A stretch of DNA of 64,000 nucleotides. Origin: Pseudomonadota bacterium. Lineage in GTDB: Bacteria; Pseudomonadota; Gammaproteobacteria; Burkholderiales; Burkholderiaceae_C. The position numbers and the translations under genes are program-made. Under the pieces are notes generated by a model that was not told the DNA's origin, did not search any database, and worked only from the letters and a program-made list of their open reading frames with translations. The stretch is from positions 1 to 64,000 of the forward strand of contig JAFEEG010000022.1 in the NCBI GenBank assembly GCA_018241225.1. Reading direction: 5' to 3'. Below are positions 1 to 9,629 of the stretch, in pieces (within the stretch, counting starts at the first letter, position 1; every line of letters starts with the position of its first letter).

Positions 1-8
1 ATCTGCCG

Positions 9-29
9 AAAAAACCGCCGTCAGGCGGT
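9..29 (-). terminator. Hairpin with T-run on the minus strand
   Basis: Bases 14-19 (ACCGCC) pair with 24-29 (GGCGGT) around a four-base loop. An A-run at 9-14 reads as a T-run on the minus strand, so the layout fits an intrinsic terminator for leftward transcription. No leftward gene ends just to the right of it, because the regulator here runs rightwards. It may instead be half of a bidirectional terminator for a gene outside the window. Confidence 0.4.
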
Positions 30-50
30 GCGTTACCATTTTGGGTCGCG

Positions 51-66
51 CCCAAAACGATTTGGG
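51..66. promoter_or_regulatory. Candidate LacI-family operator
   Basis: CCCAAAAC|GATTTGGG is a 16-base near-perfect palindrome (7 of 8 positions match) centred on a CpG at 58-59, the arrangement expected of LacI-family operators. A second inverted repeat, TTTTGGG at 39-45 with CCCAAAA at 51-57, overlaps it. It lies about 105 bases before the GTG start of the LacI-type regulator, so autoregulation is a reasonable inference. Confidence 0.5.
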
Positions 67-169
67 CAATTCAACCACCATCCATCGTCGCCGTCAACAT
101 GGGAAAACGAGATCCAGGATCGGCATGCGCCACACGCTTGCAGGCTGCCGGCGGCATGGGCGAAATGCC

Positions 170-1186
170 GTGAACCAGCGCGTCACCATTGCCGACGTTG
201 CCCGCGCCGCCGGGGTGTCGCCCACCACGGTGTCGCACGCCCTCAACGGGCGCGGACAGGTGGACGCGCGCACGCGCGAGCGGGTGGCGCAGGCCGCCGC
301 GGCCCTGGGCTACCGGCCCAACCGCCATGCCCAACGACTGCGCACCGGCGAGGCGCACATGATCGTGCTGCTCTCTTCCATGCCCTTCGCCGTGGCGGGC
401 GGGCCTTCGCGACTGGGCTTCCTGATGGAGATCGCCGCGGTGGCCGCTGCCGCCGCCCTGGAGCGCGGCCTGGCCATGGTGCTGGCCCCGCCGCTGGAGA
501 CGGGCCATGCGCCGCTGGACCTGCTGGACGTGGACGGCGCCCTTGTCATCGAGCCCTCGGCCGACGACCCGAACCTGGACGCCCTGCGCCTGCGCGGCCT
601 GCCGGTGGTGAGCATCGGCCGCCAGGGCGGTGCACGCGACCCTGCGCCCTTCGTCGACCTGCATTCGCGCCAGGCCACCGACTTGCTGCTGGAGCATCTG
701 TGGGCCCAGGGCGCGCGCCGCATTGCGCTGGTGGTGGGCGCGGCGGAGCGCAATTCCTACACCCAGGCGCAGGCTGCCTACGACGCGATGCTGTCTGAGC
801 GCGGCATGCCGAGCCTGTGCCTGCGAATGGAAGAAACGCGGGGCGAAGAAGGCGGCCTTGCCGCCGCCGCCGAGTTGCTGGCGCGCGATCCGGCCATCGA
901 TGCCTTCTGCGTGCCGGTGGATGCCTTTGCCACCGGCGTGGCGCGTTATCTGGCGCAGGCCGGCAAGCGCATTCCGCAGGACGTGATGCTGGCCACCCGC
1001 TACGACGGCATCCGCGCCCGCATGAGCGAGCCGCCGCTGACGGCTGTCGACCTGCACCTGGACGAGGTAGCCCACCTGGCCATCGACCTGCTGTTCGACC
1101 ACCTGCGCGGCGACACCATGCGGCGCACCGTGGCCGGTCCGGCACCGCAGCTGGTGCTGCGGGCGTCGTCGCTGCGCCAATCGTGA
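170..1186 (+). CDS. LacI-family transcriptional regulator
   Basis: A 338-residue DNA-binding regulator. Residues 5-24 form the LacI helix-turn-helix (VTIADVARAAGVSPTTVSHA), followed by a hinge and a periplasmic-binding-protein-like effector domain. The GTG at 170 is chosen because it puts the HTH four residues from the N-terminus as is usual in the family. The frame stays open upstream to a TTG at 41, but those 43 residues are Arg/His-rich and do not look like family sequence. The effector is unknown because any target genes to the left are outside the window. A LacI-like palindrome lies upstream at 51-66. The downstream gene starts 81 bases later with its own Shine-Dalgarno and is probably not co-regulated. 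Confidence 0.88.
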   Translation: MNQRVTIADVARAAGVSPTTVSHALNGRGQVDARTRERVAQAAAALGYRPNRHAQRLRTGEAHMIVLLSSMPFAVAGGPSRLGFLMEIAAVAAAAALERGLAMVLAPPLETGHAPLDLLDVDGALVIEPSADDPNLDALRLRGLPVVSIGRQGGARDPAPFVDLHSRQATDLLLEHLWAQGARRIALVVGAAERNSYTQAQAAYDAMLSERGMPSLCLRMEETRGEEGGLAAAAELLARDPAIDAFCVPVDAFATGVARYLAQAGKRIPQDVMLATRYDGIRARMSEPPLTAVDLHLDEVAHLAIDLLFDHLRGDTMRRTVAGPAPQLVLRASSLRQS

Positions 1187-1267
1187 GGCCGCGCCGGGAA
1201 ATAATCCCGGCATGAGAAGACTGATGATCAGCGGCGGCCCCCTCCGGCCGCTCGCAGGAGAGCGCGA

Positions 1268-3382
1268 ATGACGGCGCTCAGTGCCAAGGTCCGGCAAGAC
1301 CTCGCCCTGGCCGACAGGTACTTTCGCGGCGGGTTCGATTCCAACGCGCAGGCATTGCTCGAGCAGATGCTCGCGCGCGACCCGGGCATCGCCCCCGCCT
1401 GGGAGCTGCTGGCCTACATCGCCGGCAACCGTGGCGAGGACCAGGCCTGCGAAGAACTTCTGCGCAAGGCAACGCGCCTGCCCGGTGGCTCGCCAGAGGC
1501 GCACTTCTACCTTGGCAAGATCCAGCTTCAGCAAGGCAAGGCACGAGAGGCGCTGTCGGCATTTCGCAAGGCCATGTCCAAGGCCGGCGAGTTCTTCGAG
1601 GCCCTGCACGAAAGCGGCGTGGCGCACAGTGCGCTGGGAGAACACGAGCAGGCCATCGCGCAATTCTCTGCCGCCGCCCGCAAACAGCCCGGCGTGGCCC
1701 TGGTGCACTTCAACATGGGGCGCTCGCTGGCGGTTCTGCGGCGCTTCGACGACGCACTGGCCCAGTACGAGCTGGCGTTGCAACTCGACCCGGGCCTCAC
1801 GGAAGCGTGGTGCATCCGCGGCGAGGCGCTGGCCGAAGTCGGACGGCGCGCAGACGCGGTCGCGAGCCTCGATCGCGCGCTGGCATTGCAGCCCGACGAT
1901 GCGCAGGTCTGGATGAGCAAGGCCGGCCTGCTCGCCGCCATGGGCCGCCACGTGCAGGCGGTCGAATGCCTGGAGCAAGTCCAGCGGCTGGCGCCGGACA
2001 CGCCCTACCTGCAAGGCAACCTGCTGCATTCGCGCATGCACATCTGCAGTTGGGACGGGCTCGATGAGGCCATCGACAAGCTGGTTGCCAGCATCGAGCG
2101 CGGCGAACCGGCATCGGTGCCGTTTGCGCTTCTCGCAACGCCCGCCACCTCGGCCAACTTGCTGGCTTGCGCACGACAGTACGGGCAGGCCAAGTACCCG
2201 GCCACACCGGCGCCCGCCTTTGCCGCCCGCCAGTCCGGCGCAAAGATCAGGTTGGGCTATTTCTCCGCCGACTTCCACAACCACGCGACTTCGCAGCTCA
2301 TGGCGCGACTGTTCGAGTGCCACGACCGATCGCGCTTCGAACTGGTTGCGTTCGCCTTCGGCCCCCAGGTGCGCGACGACATGCGCAGCCGCCTGGTCGC
2401 TGCATTCGACGAATTCATCGAGGTCAGCGACAAGACCGATGCGCAGATTGCCGAGCTGGCGCGCACGCGCGCCATCGACATCGCCATCGACCTGAAAGGC
2501 TTCACCTACGACGCCCGCCCCGGCATCTTTGCCCACCGCGCGGCGCCGATCCAGGTCAACTACCTGGGCTTTCCCGGCTCCATGGGTTGCGACTACATCG
2601 ACTACCTGGTCGCAGACGAAAGCCTCGTGCATCCGGGCGAAGTGCAGCACTATTCGGAAAAGCTGGTCTTCCTGCCCGATTCCTACCAGGTCAACGACAA
2701 CACCAAGCACATCGCGCCTGTGCCGCCAGGGCGCGACTCGCTCGGCCTGCCGCCGGAAGGCTTCGTGTTCGCTGGCTTCAACAACAGTTTCAAGGTCACG
2801 CCGGTCATCTTCGATGTCTGGATGCGCTTGCTCCAGCAGGTGCCCGGCAGCGTTTTGTGGCTGCTGCGGGGCAGCGACGCGGCCTGCGCGAACCTCGAGG
2901 CGCAGGCGCGCGCGCGCGGCGTCGACCCGACCCGCATCGTCTGGGCCCGGCACCTGCCACTGGACGAACACCTGGCACGCCATGCATGCGCCGACCTGTT
3001 CCTGGACACGCCCTACTGCGGGGCGCACACCACCTGCAGCGATGCGTTGTGGGCCGGATTGCCGGTGCTGACCGTCAATGGGGCAACCTTCGCCTCGCGC
3101 GTTGCCACCAGCTTGCTGAAGGCCGCCCGGCTGCCCGAACTGGTCAGCCAGGACCTGGCTGGCTACGAGGCCTTGGCCCTGTCGCTCGCGCGCTCGCCCC
3201 AGGCGCTTGCCGCGTTGCGAGAGCGCCTGGCCGACGCCCGCCTGCAATCCCCCCTGTTCGACACGCCGCTGTTCGCACGGCGGTTCGAGAGCGCCTTGCA
3301 GGCCCTGTGGGAGCGCCACTGCAACCACCAGGCGCCAGCTCACATGCGCTTCGAGGACGGGAAATTCACCGGGGTCGAATAG
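1268..3382 (+). CDS. TPR-repeat GT41 (O-GlcNAc-transferase-like, SPINDLY-type) glycosyltransferase
   Basis: A 704-residue soluble protein with no signal peptide. Residues about 10-250 are tandem TPR repeats, with helical pairs ending in the typical LDPG, LQPD and LAPD turns. Residues about 325-690 are a GT41 catalytic region: GYFSADFHNHA at about 328 carries the family histidine, FNNSFK at about 503-508 carries the lysine expected to contact the nucleotide diphosphate, and TPYCGAHTTCSDALWAG at about 580 matches the UDP-sugar-binding loop. The family moves GlcNAc or another sugar onto Ser/Thr of proteins; the bacterial targets are unknown and no flagellin or adhesin gene lies nearby. GGAG at 1257-1260 precedes the ATG by seven bases. 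The next genes, groESL, have their own promoter. Confidence 0.85.
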   Translation: MTALSAKVRQDLALADRYFRGGFDSNAQALLEQMLARDPGIAPAWELLAYIAGNRGEDQACEELLRKATRLPGGSPEAHFYLGKIQLQQGKAREALSAFRKAMSKAGEFFEALHESGVAHSALGEHEQAIAQFSAAARKQPGVALVHFNMGRSLAVLRRFDDALAQYELALQLDPGLTEAWCIRGEALAEVGRRADAVASLDRALALQPDDAQVWMSKAGLLAAMGRHVQAVECLEQVQRLAPDTPYLQGNLLHSRMHICSWDGLDEAIDKLVASIERGEPASVPFALLATPATSANLLACARQYGQAKYPATPAPAFAARQSGAKIRLGYFSADFHNHATSQLMARLFECHDRSRFELVAFAFGPQVRDDMRSRLVAAFDEFIEVSDKTDAQIAELARTRAIDIAIDLKGFTYDARPGIFAHRAAPIQVNYLGFPGSMGCDYIDYLVADESLVHPGEVQHYSEKLVFLPDSYQVNDNTKHIAPVPPGRDSLGLPPEGFVFAGFNNSFKVTPVIFDVWMRLLQQVPGSVLWLLRGSDAACANLEAQARARGVDPTRIVWARHLPLDEHLARHACADLFLDTPYCGAHTTCSDALWAGLPVLTVNGATFASRVATSLLKAARLPELVSQDLAGYEALALSLARSPQALAALRERLADARLQSPLFDTPLFARRFESALQALWERHCNHQAPAHMRFEDGKFTGVE

Positions 3383-3436
3383 CCCCTGGGCCCAGGTAAA
3401 AGCGGCAGGCCGTCGCCGGCGGGGGCCCGCCCCGCC

Positions 3437-3464
3437 TTGAAACCGTCATAAAAGCCCTTATGAT
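3437..3464 (+). promoter_or_regulatory. groESL promoter, sigma70-like
   Basis: TTGAAA at 3437-3442 and TATGAT at 3459-3464 are separated by 16 bases. The preceding C gives CTTGAAA, so a sigma32-type reading with a CCCTTATGAT -10 region is also possible. The -10 abuts the CIRCE element, so a bound HrcA would block RNA polymerase. Confidence 0.8.
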
Positions 3465-3490
3465 TAGCACTCGTTGGGGTTGAGTGCTAA
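3464..3490. promoter_or_regulatory. CIRCE operator (HrcA site)
   Basis: TTAGCACTC at 3464-3472 and GAGTGCTAA at 3482-3490 form a perfect 9-9-9 CIRCE inverted repeat, the binding site of the heat-shock repressor HrcA. It starts at the last base of the groESL -10 box and sits at the likely transcription start. hrcA itself is not in the window. Confidence 0.97.
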
Positions 3491-3570
3491 CAACCACCCC
3501 CTCGTCTCGCCGACCGGAACGCATTGCCGACCCGTTCGGCTTCCTTCTTTCTTCCATTCAGGAGATGCAA

Positions 3571-3861
3571 TTGAAACTTCGTCCTTTGGCCGATCGCGTG
3601 ATCGTCAAGCGCATTGAAAGCGAAACCAAGACCGCCTCTGGCATCGTCATTCCCGACAACGCCGCCGAAAAGCCCGACCAGGGCGAAGTGCTGGCCGTGG
3701 GCCCGGGCAAGAAGAACGACAAGGGCGACATCGTGTCGATGAACGTCAAGGTCGGCGACCGCGTCCTGTTCGGCAAGTACTCGGGCCAGACCGTCAAGGT
3801 CGACGGCGACGAGCTGCTGGTCATGAAGGAAGACGACCTGTTCGCAGTCGTCGAGAAGTAA
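3571..3861 (+). CDS. groES: Co-chaperonin GroES (Hsp10)
   Basis: The heptameric lid of the GroEL chaperonin. The protein opens [14 protein letters not shown] and is 96 residues from the TTG at 3571, the usual family length. TTG is preferred because GGAG at 3561-3564 is six bases from it, whereas the in-frame ATG at 3565 directly touches GGAG and leaves no room for ribosome binding; the ATG would add only two residues. The mobile-loop region and the [17 protein letters not shown]-terminus are intact. groEL follows after 29 bases. HrcA/CIRCE control is visible upstream. Confidence 0.97.
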   Translation: MKLRPLADRVIVKRIESETKTASGIVIPDNAAEKPDQGEVLAVGPGKKNDKGDIVSMNVKVGDRVLFGKYSGQTVKVDGDELLVMKEDDLFAVVEK

Positions 3862-3887
3862 TCAATTCAGAGATATCGGAGTCATAG

Positions 3888-5543
<1,656 letters not shown>

Positions 5544-5550
5544 TGCCACT

Positions 5551-5577
5551 CACTCGAAGAGCTTCGCTCTTCGAGTG
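5551..5577 (+). terminator. First hairpin after groEL
   Basis: CACTCGAAGAGC at 5551-5562 pairs perfectly with GCTCTTCGAGTG at 5566-5577, a 12-base-pair stem with a three-base loop. Only a broken T tract (TGGTTGTT) follows. It could stabilise the groESL 3' end or act as a weak terminator before the stronger one downstream. Confidence 0.6.
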
Positions 5578-5597
5578 GTTGTTACAGCCAGATCAAG

Positions 5598-5622
5598 AAG
5601 CCGGGCAGAGCCCGGCTTTTTT
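5598..5622 (+). terminator. Rho-independent terminator of groESL
   Basis: AAGCCGGGC at 5598-5606 pairs with GCCCGGCTT at 5610-5618 around AGA, and the stem runs into six T at 5617-5622. This is a textbook intrinsic terminator on the plus strand. Confidence 0.92.
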
Positions 5623-5686
5623 CATTGGTGCGCGGCTTGCGCGTTGCTTCGCCGCGCGGCTGCGCGCACCGCGCTTGCCTGGTGCT

Positions 5687-7060
5687 TCAGCCTGCAGCAC
5701 ACACCGGCCGTGGACGCGCGGCACGCGTGATGCCGTACATCACCATCGAGACCCCGAAGGCCAGCAGGCTCATGTAGACCTGCGAGGCAGTCTCCGGGTC
5801 GGCCGCCATCTGGATCAGCAGCGCCACCATGGCCGCGATGGTCGCCAGCGTGAGCCAGGGAAAGAGCCACATCCTCACCAGCGGCTGTTGCTGCTGCACC
5901 CCTCGAACGCGCAGCACGAGTTGCGACACGCCGATCACGATGTAGAGCAGCAGCATGAGCGCGCCCGACGAGTTCAGCAGGAACATGACCACCGTGTCCG
6001 GCGACACATAGGCCGCCAGCACGCACAGAAAGCCGCCAACGCTCGACACCAGGATGGCCGTCATCGGCACGCCCTTGGCATTGACCTTGACGAAGCTCGC
6101 CGGCGCCTGGGCGCGCGCCGCCAGCACGAAGAGCATGCGCGAGGCGGTGTAGATGCCCGAGTTGAGGCACGAGAGCACCGCAGTGAGCACCACCGCATTC
6201 ATGAGATGGTCCGCACCCGGAATGCCCATGACCTTGAATGCCTTCACGAAGGGCGAGGCGTCGCGCGTCACCGAATTCCACGGCACGATCACCGTGATCA
6301 GGAAGATGGAGATCACGTAGAACACGGCCAGCCGGATCATGATCGACTTGGTGGCGTGCTTGATGGCCCTGGCCGGATCGTTCGACTCGGCCGCGGCAAT
6401 GGTGGCTACCTCGGCGCCCACCATCGAGAACACGACCACCACCACGCTGCTGAAGATGGCCATGCCGCCCTGGGGCAGGAAGCCGCCGTGCGCCACCAGG
6501 TTGCTGAAGTCCATCGCGCGGCCCGGCCAGGCGCCCAGCACGTACAGCGCACCCAGCGCGATGAACACGCCGATGGCCAGCACCTTGATGCCGGCGAACC
6601 AGAACTCGAACTCGCCAAACGATTCGACCGAGAACAGGTTGCTGGCCACCATCAGGAGCATGAGGCCCAGCGCCAGCGGCCACAGCGGCACACCGGGCAT
6701 CCAGTAGTTGAGGATCTTGGCGCCGGCCACTGCCTCGAAGCCGATCACCACCACCCAGAAGTACCAATAGAGCCAGGCCACCGAGAAGCCCGCCCACTCG
6801 CCCATGGCATCGCTCGCGTAGTCGCTGAACGAGCCGCTGGTCGGCCGCGAGGTGGCCATCTCGCCCAGCATGCGCATCACCAGCACCATGAGCACGCCGG
6901 TGGCCGCGAAGGATAGGAACGCCGCCGACCCAGTGCTGCGAATGACCGAGGACGATCCGACGAAAAGCCCCGCACCGATCACGCCGCCGAGGGCAATCAT
7001 GGCGAGGTGGCGTTGCTTGAGCCCTTTTCGTAATTCGGGCGAAGTTGCGCACGCATTCAT
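5687..7060 (-). CDS. APC/AAT-family amino-acid permease (GabP/CycA-like)
   Basis: A 457-residue inner-membrane transporter with about 12 hydrophobic segments. The N-terminus has the cytoplasmic LKQRHLAMIALGGVIGAGLF signature of the amino-acid transporter family, in which the GxIGxGLF turn of TM1 forms part of the substrate site. It imports an amino acid, probably by proton symport; GABA, proline, D-serine or D-alanine types cannot be separated by eye. GGGAG lies seven bases before the ATG. The gene is transcribed alone, divergent from the lipoprotein gene at 7244. The last residues before the stop are short and polar, as usual for the family. Confidence 0.85.
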   Translation of the reverse strand: MNACATSPELRKGLKQRHLAMIALGGVIGAGLFVGSSSVIRSTGSAAFLSFAATGVLMVLVMRMLGEMATSRPTSGSFSDYASDAMGEWAGFSVAWLYWYFWVVVIGFEAVAGAKILNYWMPGVPLWPLALGLMLLMVASNLFSVESFGEFEFWFAGIKVLAIGVFIALGALYVLGAWPGRAMDFSNLVAHGGFLPQGGMAIFSSVVVVVFSMVGAEVATIAAAESNDPARAIKHATKSIMIRLAVFYVISIFLITVIVPWNSVTRDASPFVKAFKVMGIPGADHLMNAVVLTAVLSCLNSGIYTASRMLFVLAARAQAPASFVKVNAKGVPMTAILVSSVGGFLCVLAAYVSPDTVVMFLLNSSGALMLLLYIVIGVSQLVLRVRGVQQQQPLVRMWLFPWLTLATIAAMVALLIQMAADPETASQVYMSLLAFGVSMVMYGITRAARPRPVCAAG

Positions 7061-7243
7061 TTTTTATCTCCCTGTTGTTGAGGGCCTCGTCAATGCGGGC
7101 CCGAGATGCACTCTTGGACAGTCGGCACCTTTTGGCAACTCAGGCGTTATTCATTGGGGCATCGCGTTGTGTTTAACCACTGTTGAACGCTTGCACTTCA
7201 ACGTGCACACTTGAAATACAACGACCGATAAACGGGGAGGAGC

Positions 7244-7849
7244 ATGTCCAAAGTGCTGTTTGGCGACTGGCCACGCGTGTGGCTGCAAGACCCGCGCGCC
7301 GTGATCCGGCTCGCGGCCGCAACAGGGCTGGCCCTGGGATTGAGCGGCCTGCTTGGCGGCTGTGGCGGAAGCGACGGCCCTCCACGCGGATCCGCAACCG
7401 TGACCGGAAACGGAACCGGCGACAGCGGCAGCAACGGGAGTGGCAGTGACAACGCAACGCCCCCTGTGCCGGGTCAACCCGAGCAGCCGCCGACGCAAGG
7501 CCCTCTTTCCGATCCGACCTCGGCCACCGATCGTGCCGGCATCGTTCCCGACACCTCGGCGGCACCCTGGTATTGCCGCAACGGCGGGAGCGACTACACG
7601 CTGCGCCTGACCTATGGGGCCGGCTCGGTCCGCCACCGGTTGCTCCAGGGCGGACTCCGCCCGTTCAACCAGCCCCGCGGCACGCCTGCTGCCAGCGCGC
7701 AAGACCCGCTGAGTGCGGACAGCTTCCGGCAGTTCGCGGTGCACGTGCCGGCCGACAAGCCGCTGGTGCGCGTTGAGCTGCTCAGCACGCCGATGGCCTG
7801 GGAAGGTCTCGCGGCCTCACCGCCTGTGCTGGCCGACCTCGCACTGTGA
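7244..7849 (+). CDS. Small hypothetical lipoprotein
   Basis: A 201-residue protein of unknown function. After an unusually long polar N-region, a hydrophobic stretch ends in a lipobox LLGGC with the acylated cysteine near residue 40. Residues about 45-85 are a Gly/Ser/Asn/Pro linker of the kind that tethers a domain to the outer membrane. The C-terminal 110 residues hold one Cys and the only compositionally normal sequence. GGGGAGG lies just before the ATG. It converges with the AraC-type gene, whose end is 22 bases away. Confidence 0.65.
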   Translation: MSKVLFGDWPRVWLQDPRAVIRLAAATGLALGLSGLLGGCGGSDGPPRGSATVTGNGTGDSGSNGSGSDNATPPVPGQPEQPPTQGPLSDPTSATDRAGIVPDTSAAPWYCRNGGSDYTLRLTYGAGSVRHRLLQGGLRPFNQPRGTPAASAQDPLSADSFRQFAVHVPADKPLVRVELLSTPMAWEGLAASPPVLADLAL

Positions 7850-7871
7850 CCGGCCCCGGCGGCAGGCAGTC

Positions 7872-8816
7872 TCAACGGCTGCCGGCAAAGCGCGATTCGG
7901 ACTGCCGGCGAAACTCGGTGGGCGTCATGCCCTTGATCTCGAGAAAGCGCCGGTTGAAGTTGGCCACGTTGTTGAAGCCCACCTGGTAGCAGATGTCGGT
8001 CACCAGGTGGTCGGTCTGCATCAGCAGGTGGCAGGCGCTGTTGATGCGCACGTGGTTCACGAAATCGGTGAAGCTGTTGCCGGTGGAGCGGCGAAAGAAG
8101 CGCGAGAAGCGGCTCTCGCTCATGCCCAGCTCCCTGGCCACGTCCGACATGCTGATGGGCTCGCCCACGTTGTCGATGATGCGGTTGACCACGCCGTTGA
8201 TCTGCTCGACCTGCACGTCGCCCTCGGCGCCCTGCATCTGCACGGTGGAGAGCAGCCGGTAGTCGTTGCACTGCGCCAGGTCGGCCAGGAACTCGCAGAA
8301 CAGGCCGAAGCGGCGCAACCCGCGCGATGCCTTGACCTTGTCCCAGTGGGCGCGCGCAACCTGCGACATGCCGAAGAACTCGATGCCGTGGCCGGCGCGG
8401 GCCAGCAGCTGCATCACCTCGCGCAGCTCGGGAATGTCCTGGGCGGCGCGCTCGAAGGGGGCGTGCATGAACTGGATCACCAGGTCGCGCTCATCCACGC
8501 CTTGGGGCGGCACGTCGAAGGAAACCCAGTTGTGCGGCAGCCTCGGCCCGCACAGCACCAGGTGGCCGGGCTGGAAAGGGCCGATCCAGTCGCCCACGAA
8601 TGCCTTGCCCGAGGTGCGGGTGATGAGGTGCAGCTCGTACTCGTCGTGGCAATGCCAGCGCGCCAGCGGCGTGGGGTAGCCGTGCACCAGGCAGCGCACC
8701 AGGCCCGCTTCCTCCTGCGTTTCGTAGCCCAGCTCGGGTGAGCGGGAGCAGTCGCGTTCCAGCTCTGGCTGGCGCTGGCGCGGCAGGCGGCGTTGGGGTT
8801 GCGCGATGGCTGACAT
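7872..8816 (-). CDS. AraC-family regulator of the polyol operon
   Basis: A 314-residue regulator. Residues about 35-110 form a cupin-type sensing domain (RWHCHDEYELHLI followed by PGHLVLCGPRLPHNW). The C-terminal 100 residues carry two helix-turn-helix motifs, the first around SDVARELGMSESRFSRFFRR and the second around ICYQVGFNNVANFNRRF. It is the last gene of the minus-strand polyol operon, 24 bases after the SDR gene. It therefore probably senses the transported polyol or its ketose product and activates the promoter before the binding-protein gene. Confidence 0.88.
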   Translation of the reverse strand: MSAIAQPQRRLPRQRQPELERDCSRSPELGYETQEEAGLVRCLVHGYPTPLARWHCHDEYELHLITRTSGKAFVGDWIGPFQPGHLVLCGPRLPHNWVSFDVPPQGVDERDLVIQFMHAPFERAAQDIPELREVMQLLARAGHGIEFFGMSQVARAHWDKVKASRGLRRFGLFCEFLADLAQCNDYRLLSTVQMQGAEGDVQVEQINGVVNRIIDNVGEPISMSDVARELGMSESRFSRFFRRSTGNSFTDFVNHVRINSACHLLMQTDHLVTDICYQVGFNNVANFNRRFLEIKGMTPTEFRRQSESRFAGSR

Positions 8817-8840
8817 GTCCGTCGGTGCCTTCTTGGGCTG

Positions 8841-9629
8841 CTAACTCATGACGTTACCACCGTCGACATTCAAGGTCTGTGCGGTGATGTAGCGGGCCTC
8901 GTCGCTGGCCAGGAATACGGCGGCGCCAGCGATGTCCTGCGGCGTGCCCATGCGCCCCAGCGGCACCGCCAGGCCCACCTGGCGCTTCTTCTCGCCCAGG
9001 GCAAGCCCTTCGTAGCGGGCGAACTGGGCATCGACCTGGGCCCACATGGGGGTGTCGACCACGCCGGGCGAGATGGCGTTGACGCGGATGCCGTGCGGCG
9101 CCATGGCCAGCGCGGCGCTCTGGGTGTAGCTGATGACCGCGGCCTTGGTGGCGCAGTAGTGCGCCACCAGCGCCTCGCCGCGCCGCCCGGCCTGCGAGGC
9201 CAGGTTGATTACGCTGGCACCTGGCGTGGCGGCGTCGACCATGTGGCGCAGCACGGCCTGCATGACGAAGAACATGCCCTTGACGTTGACGGCAAACAGG
9301 CGATCGAAGGAATCGGCATCGGCCTGCAGCAGCGGTGCCATCTCGAACACGGCAGCGTTGTTGACCAGCGTATGCACCGGGCCAGACTGCTCGATGGCCG
9401 CGGCGACGAAGACCTCGATGTCTTCGGCTTTCGTCACGTCGGCCGCCAGGTATTGCACCGCGCCGGGATGAAGCAATTGCAGGCCCTTGACGCCATCGGA
9501 TGGCTGCGCCGCACGGTCCACCACGCTGACCCGGGCGCCCGCCTGCGCACAGGCCTGGGCAATCGCCAGGCCGATGCCACCGCCCGCACCGGTAACCAGC
9601 ACATGCCGCTGGGCCAGCCGGGTGTTCAA
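8841..9629 (-). CDS. SDR-family polyol (sorbitol/L-iditol-type) dehydrogenase
   Basis: A 262-residue NAD(P)-dependent short-chain dehydrogenase. TGAGGGIG near residue 13 binds the cofactor, NNAAV near 90 is the structural Asn-rich turn, and the catalytic Ser and YCATK lie near 145-165. The C-terminus ends in the usual LNVDGGN. The TTG at 9629 is taken as the start because it overlaps the upstream dehydrogenase stop as TTGA and a GGGAG precedes it; starting further upstream would place the protein inside the other gene. It probably oxidises a hexitol or pentitol to a ketose in the same pathway as the adjacent DalD-like enzyme. Confidence 0.85.
   Translation of the reverse strand: MNTRLAQRHVLVTGAGGGIGLAIAQACAQAGARVSVVDRAAQPSDGVKGLQLLHPGAVQYLAADVTKAEDIEVFVAAAIEQSGPVHTLVNNAAVFEMAPLLQADADSFDRLFAVNVKGMFFVMQAVLRHMVDAATPGASVINLASQAGRRGEALVAHYCATKAAVISYTQSAALAMAPHGIRVNAISPGVVDTPMWAQVDAQFARYEGLALGEKKRQVGLAVPLGRMGTPQDIAGAAVFLASDEARYITAQTLNVDGGNVMS

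Noticed and set aside
1193..1211. Hairpin GCCGGGA/TCCCGGC after the LacI-type gene
   Set aside because: Seven-base stem without a T-run; too weak to call a terminator.
71..3343. A 1,090-codon open frame on the minus strand
   Set aside because: It is antisense to two well-supported genes, lacks recognisable domains, and is rich in Arg, Gln and Gly as expected of a high-GC shadow frame.
3565..3567. ATG as groES start
   Set aside because: It directly follows GGAG with no spacing; TTG six bases after GGAG fits better.
7182..7202. Inverted repeat GTTGAA-N9-TTCAAC in the permease-lipoprotein gap
   Set aside because: Only six base pairs, and no convincing promoter lies around it.
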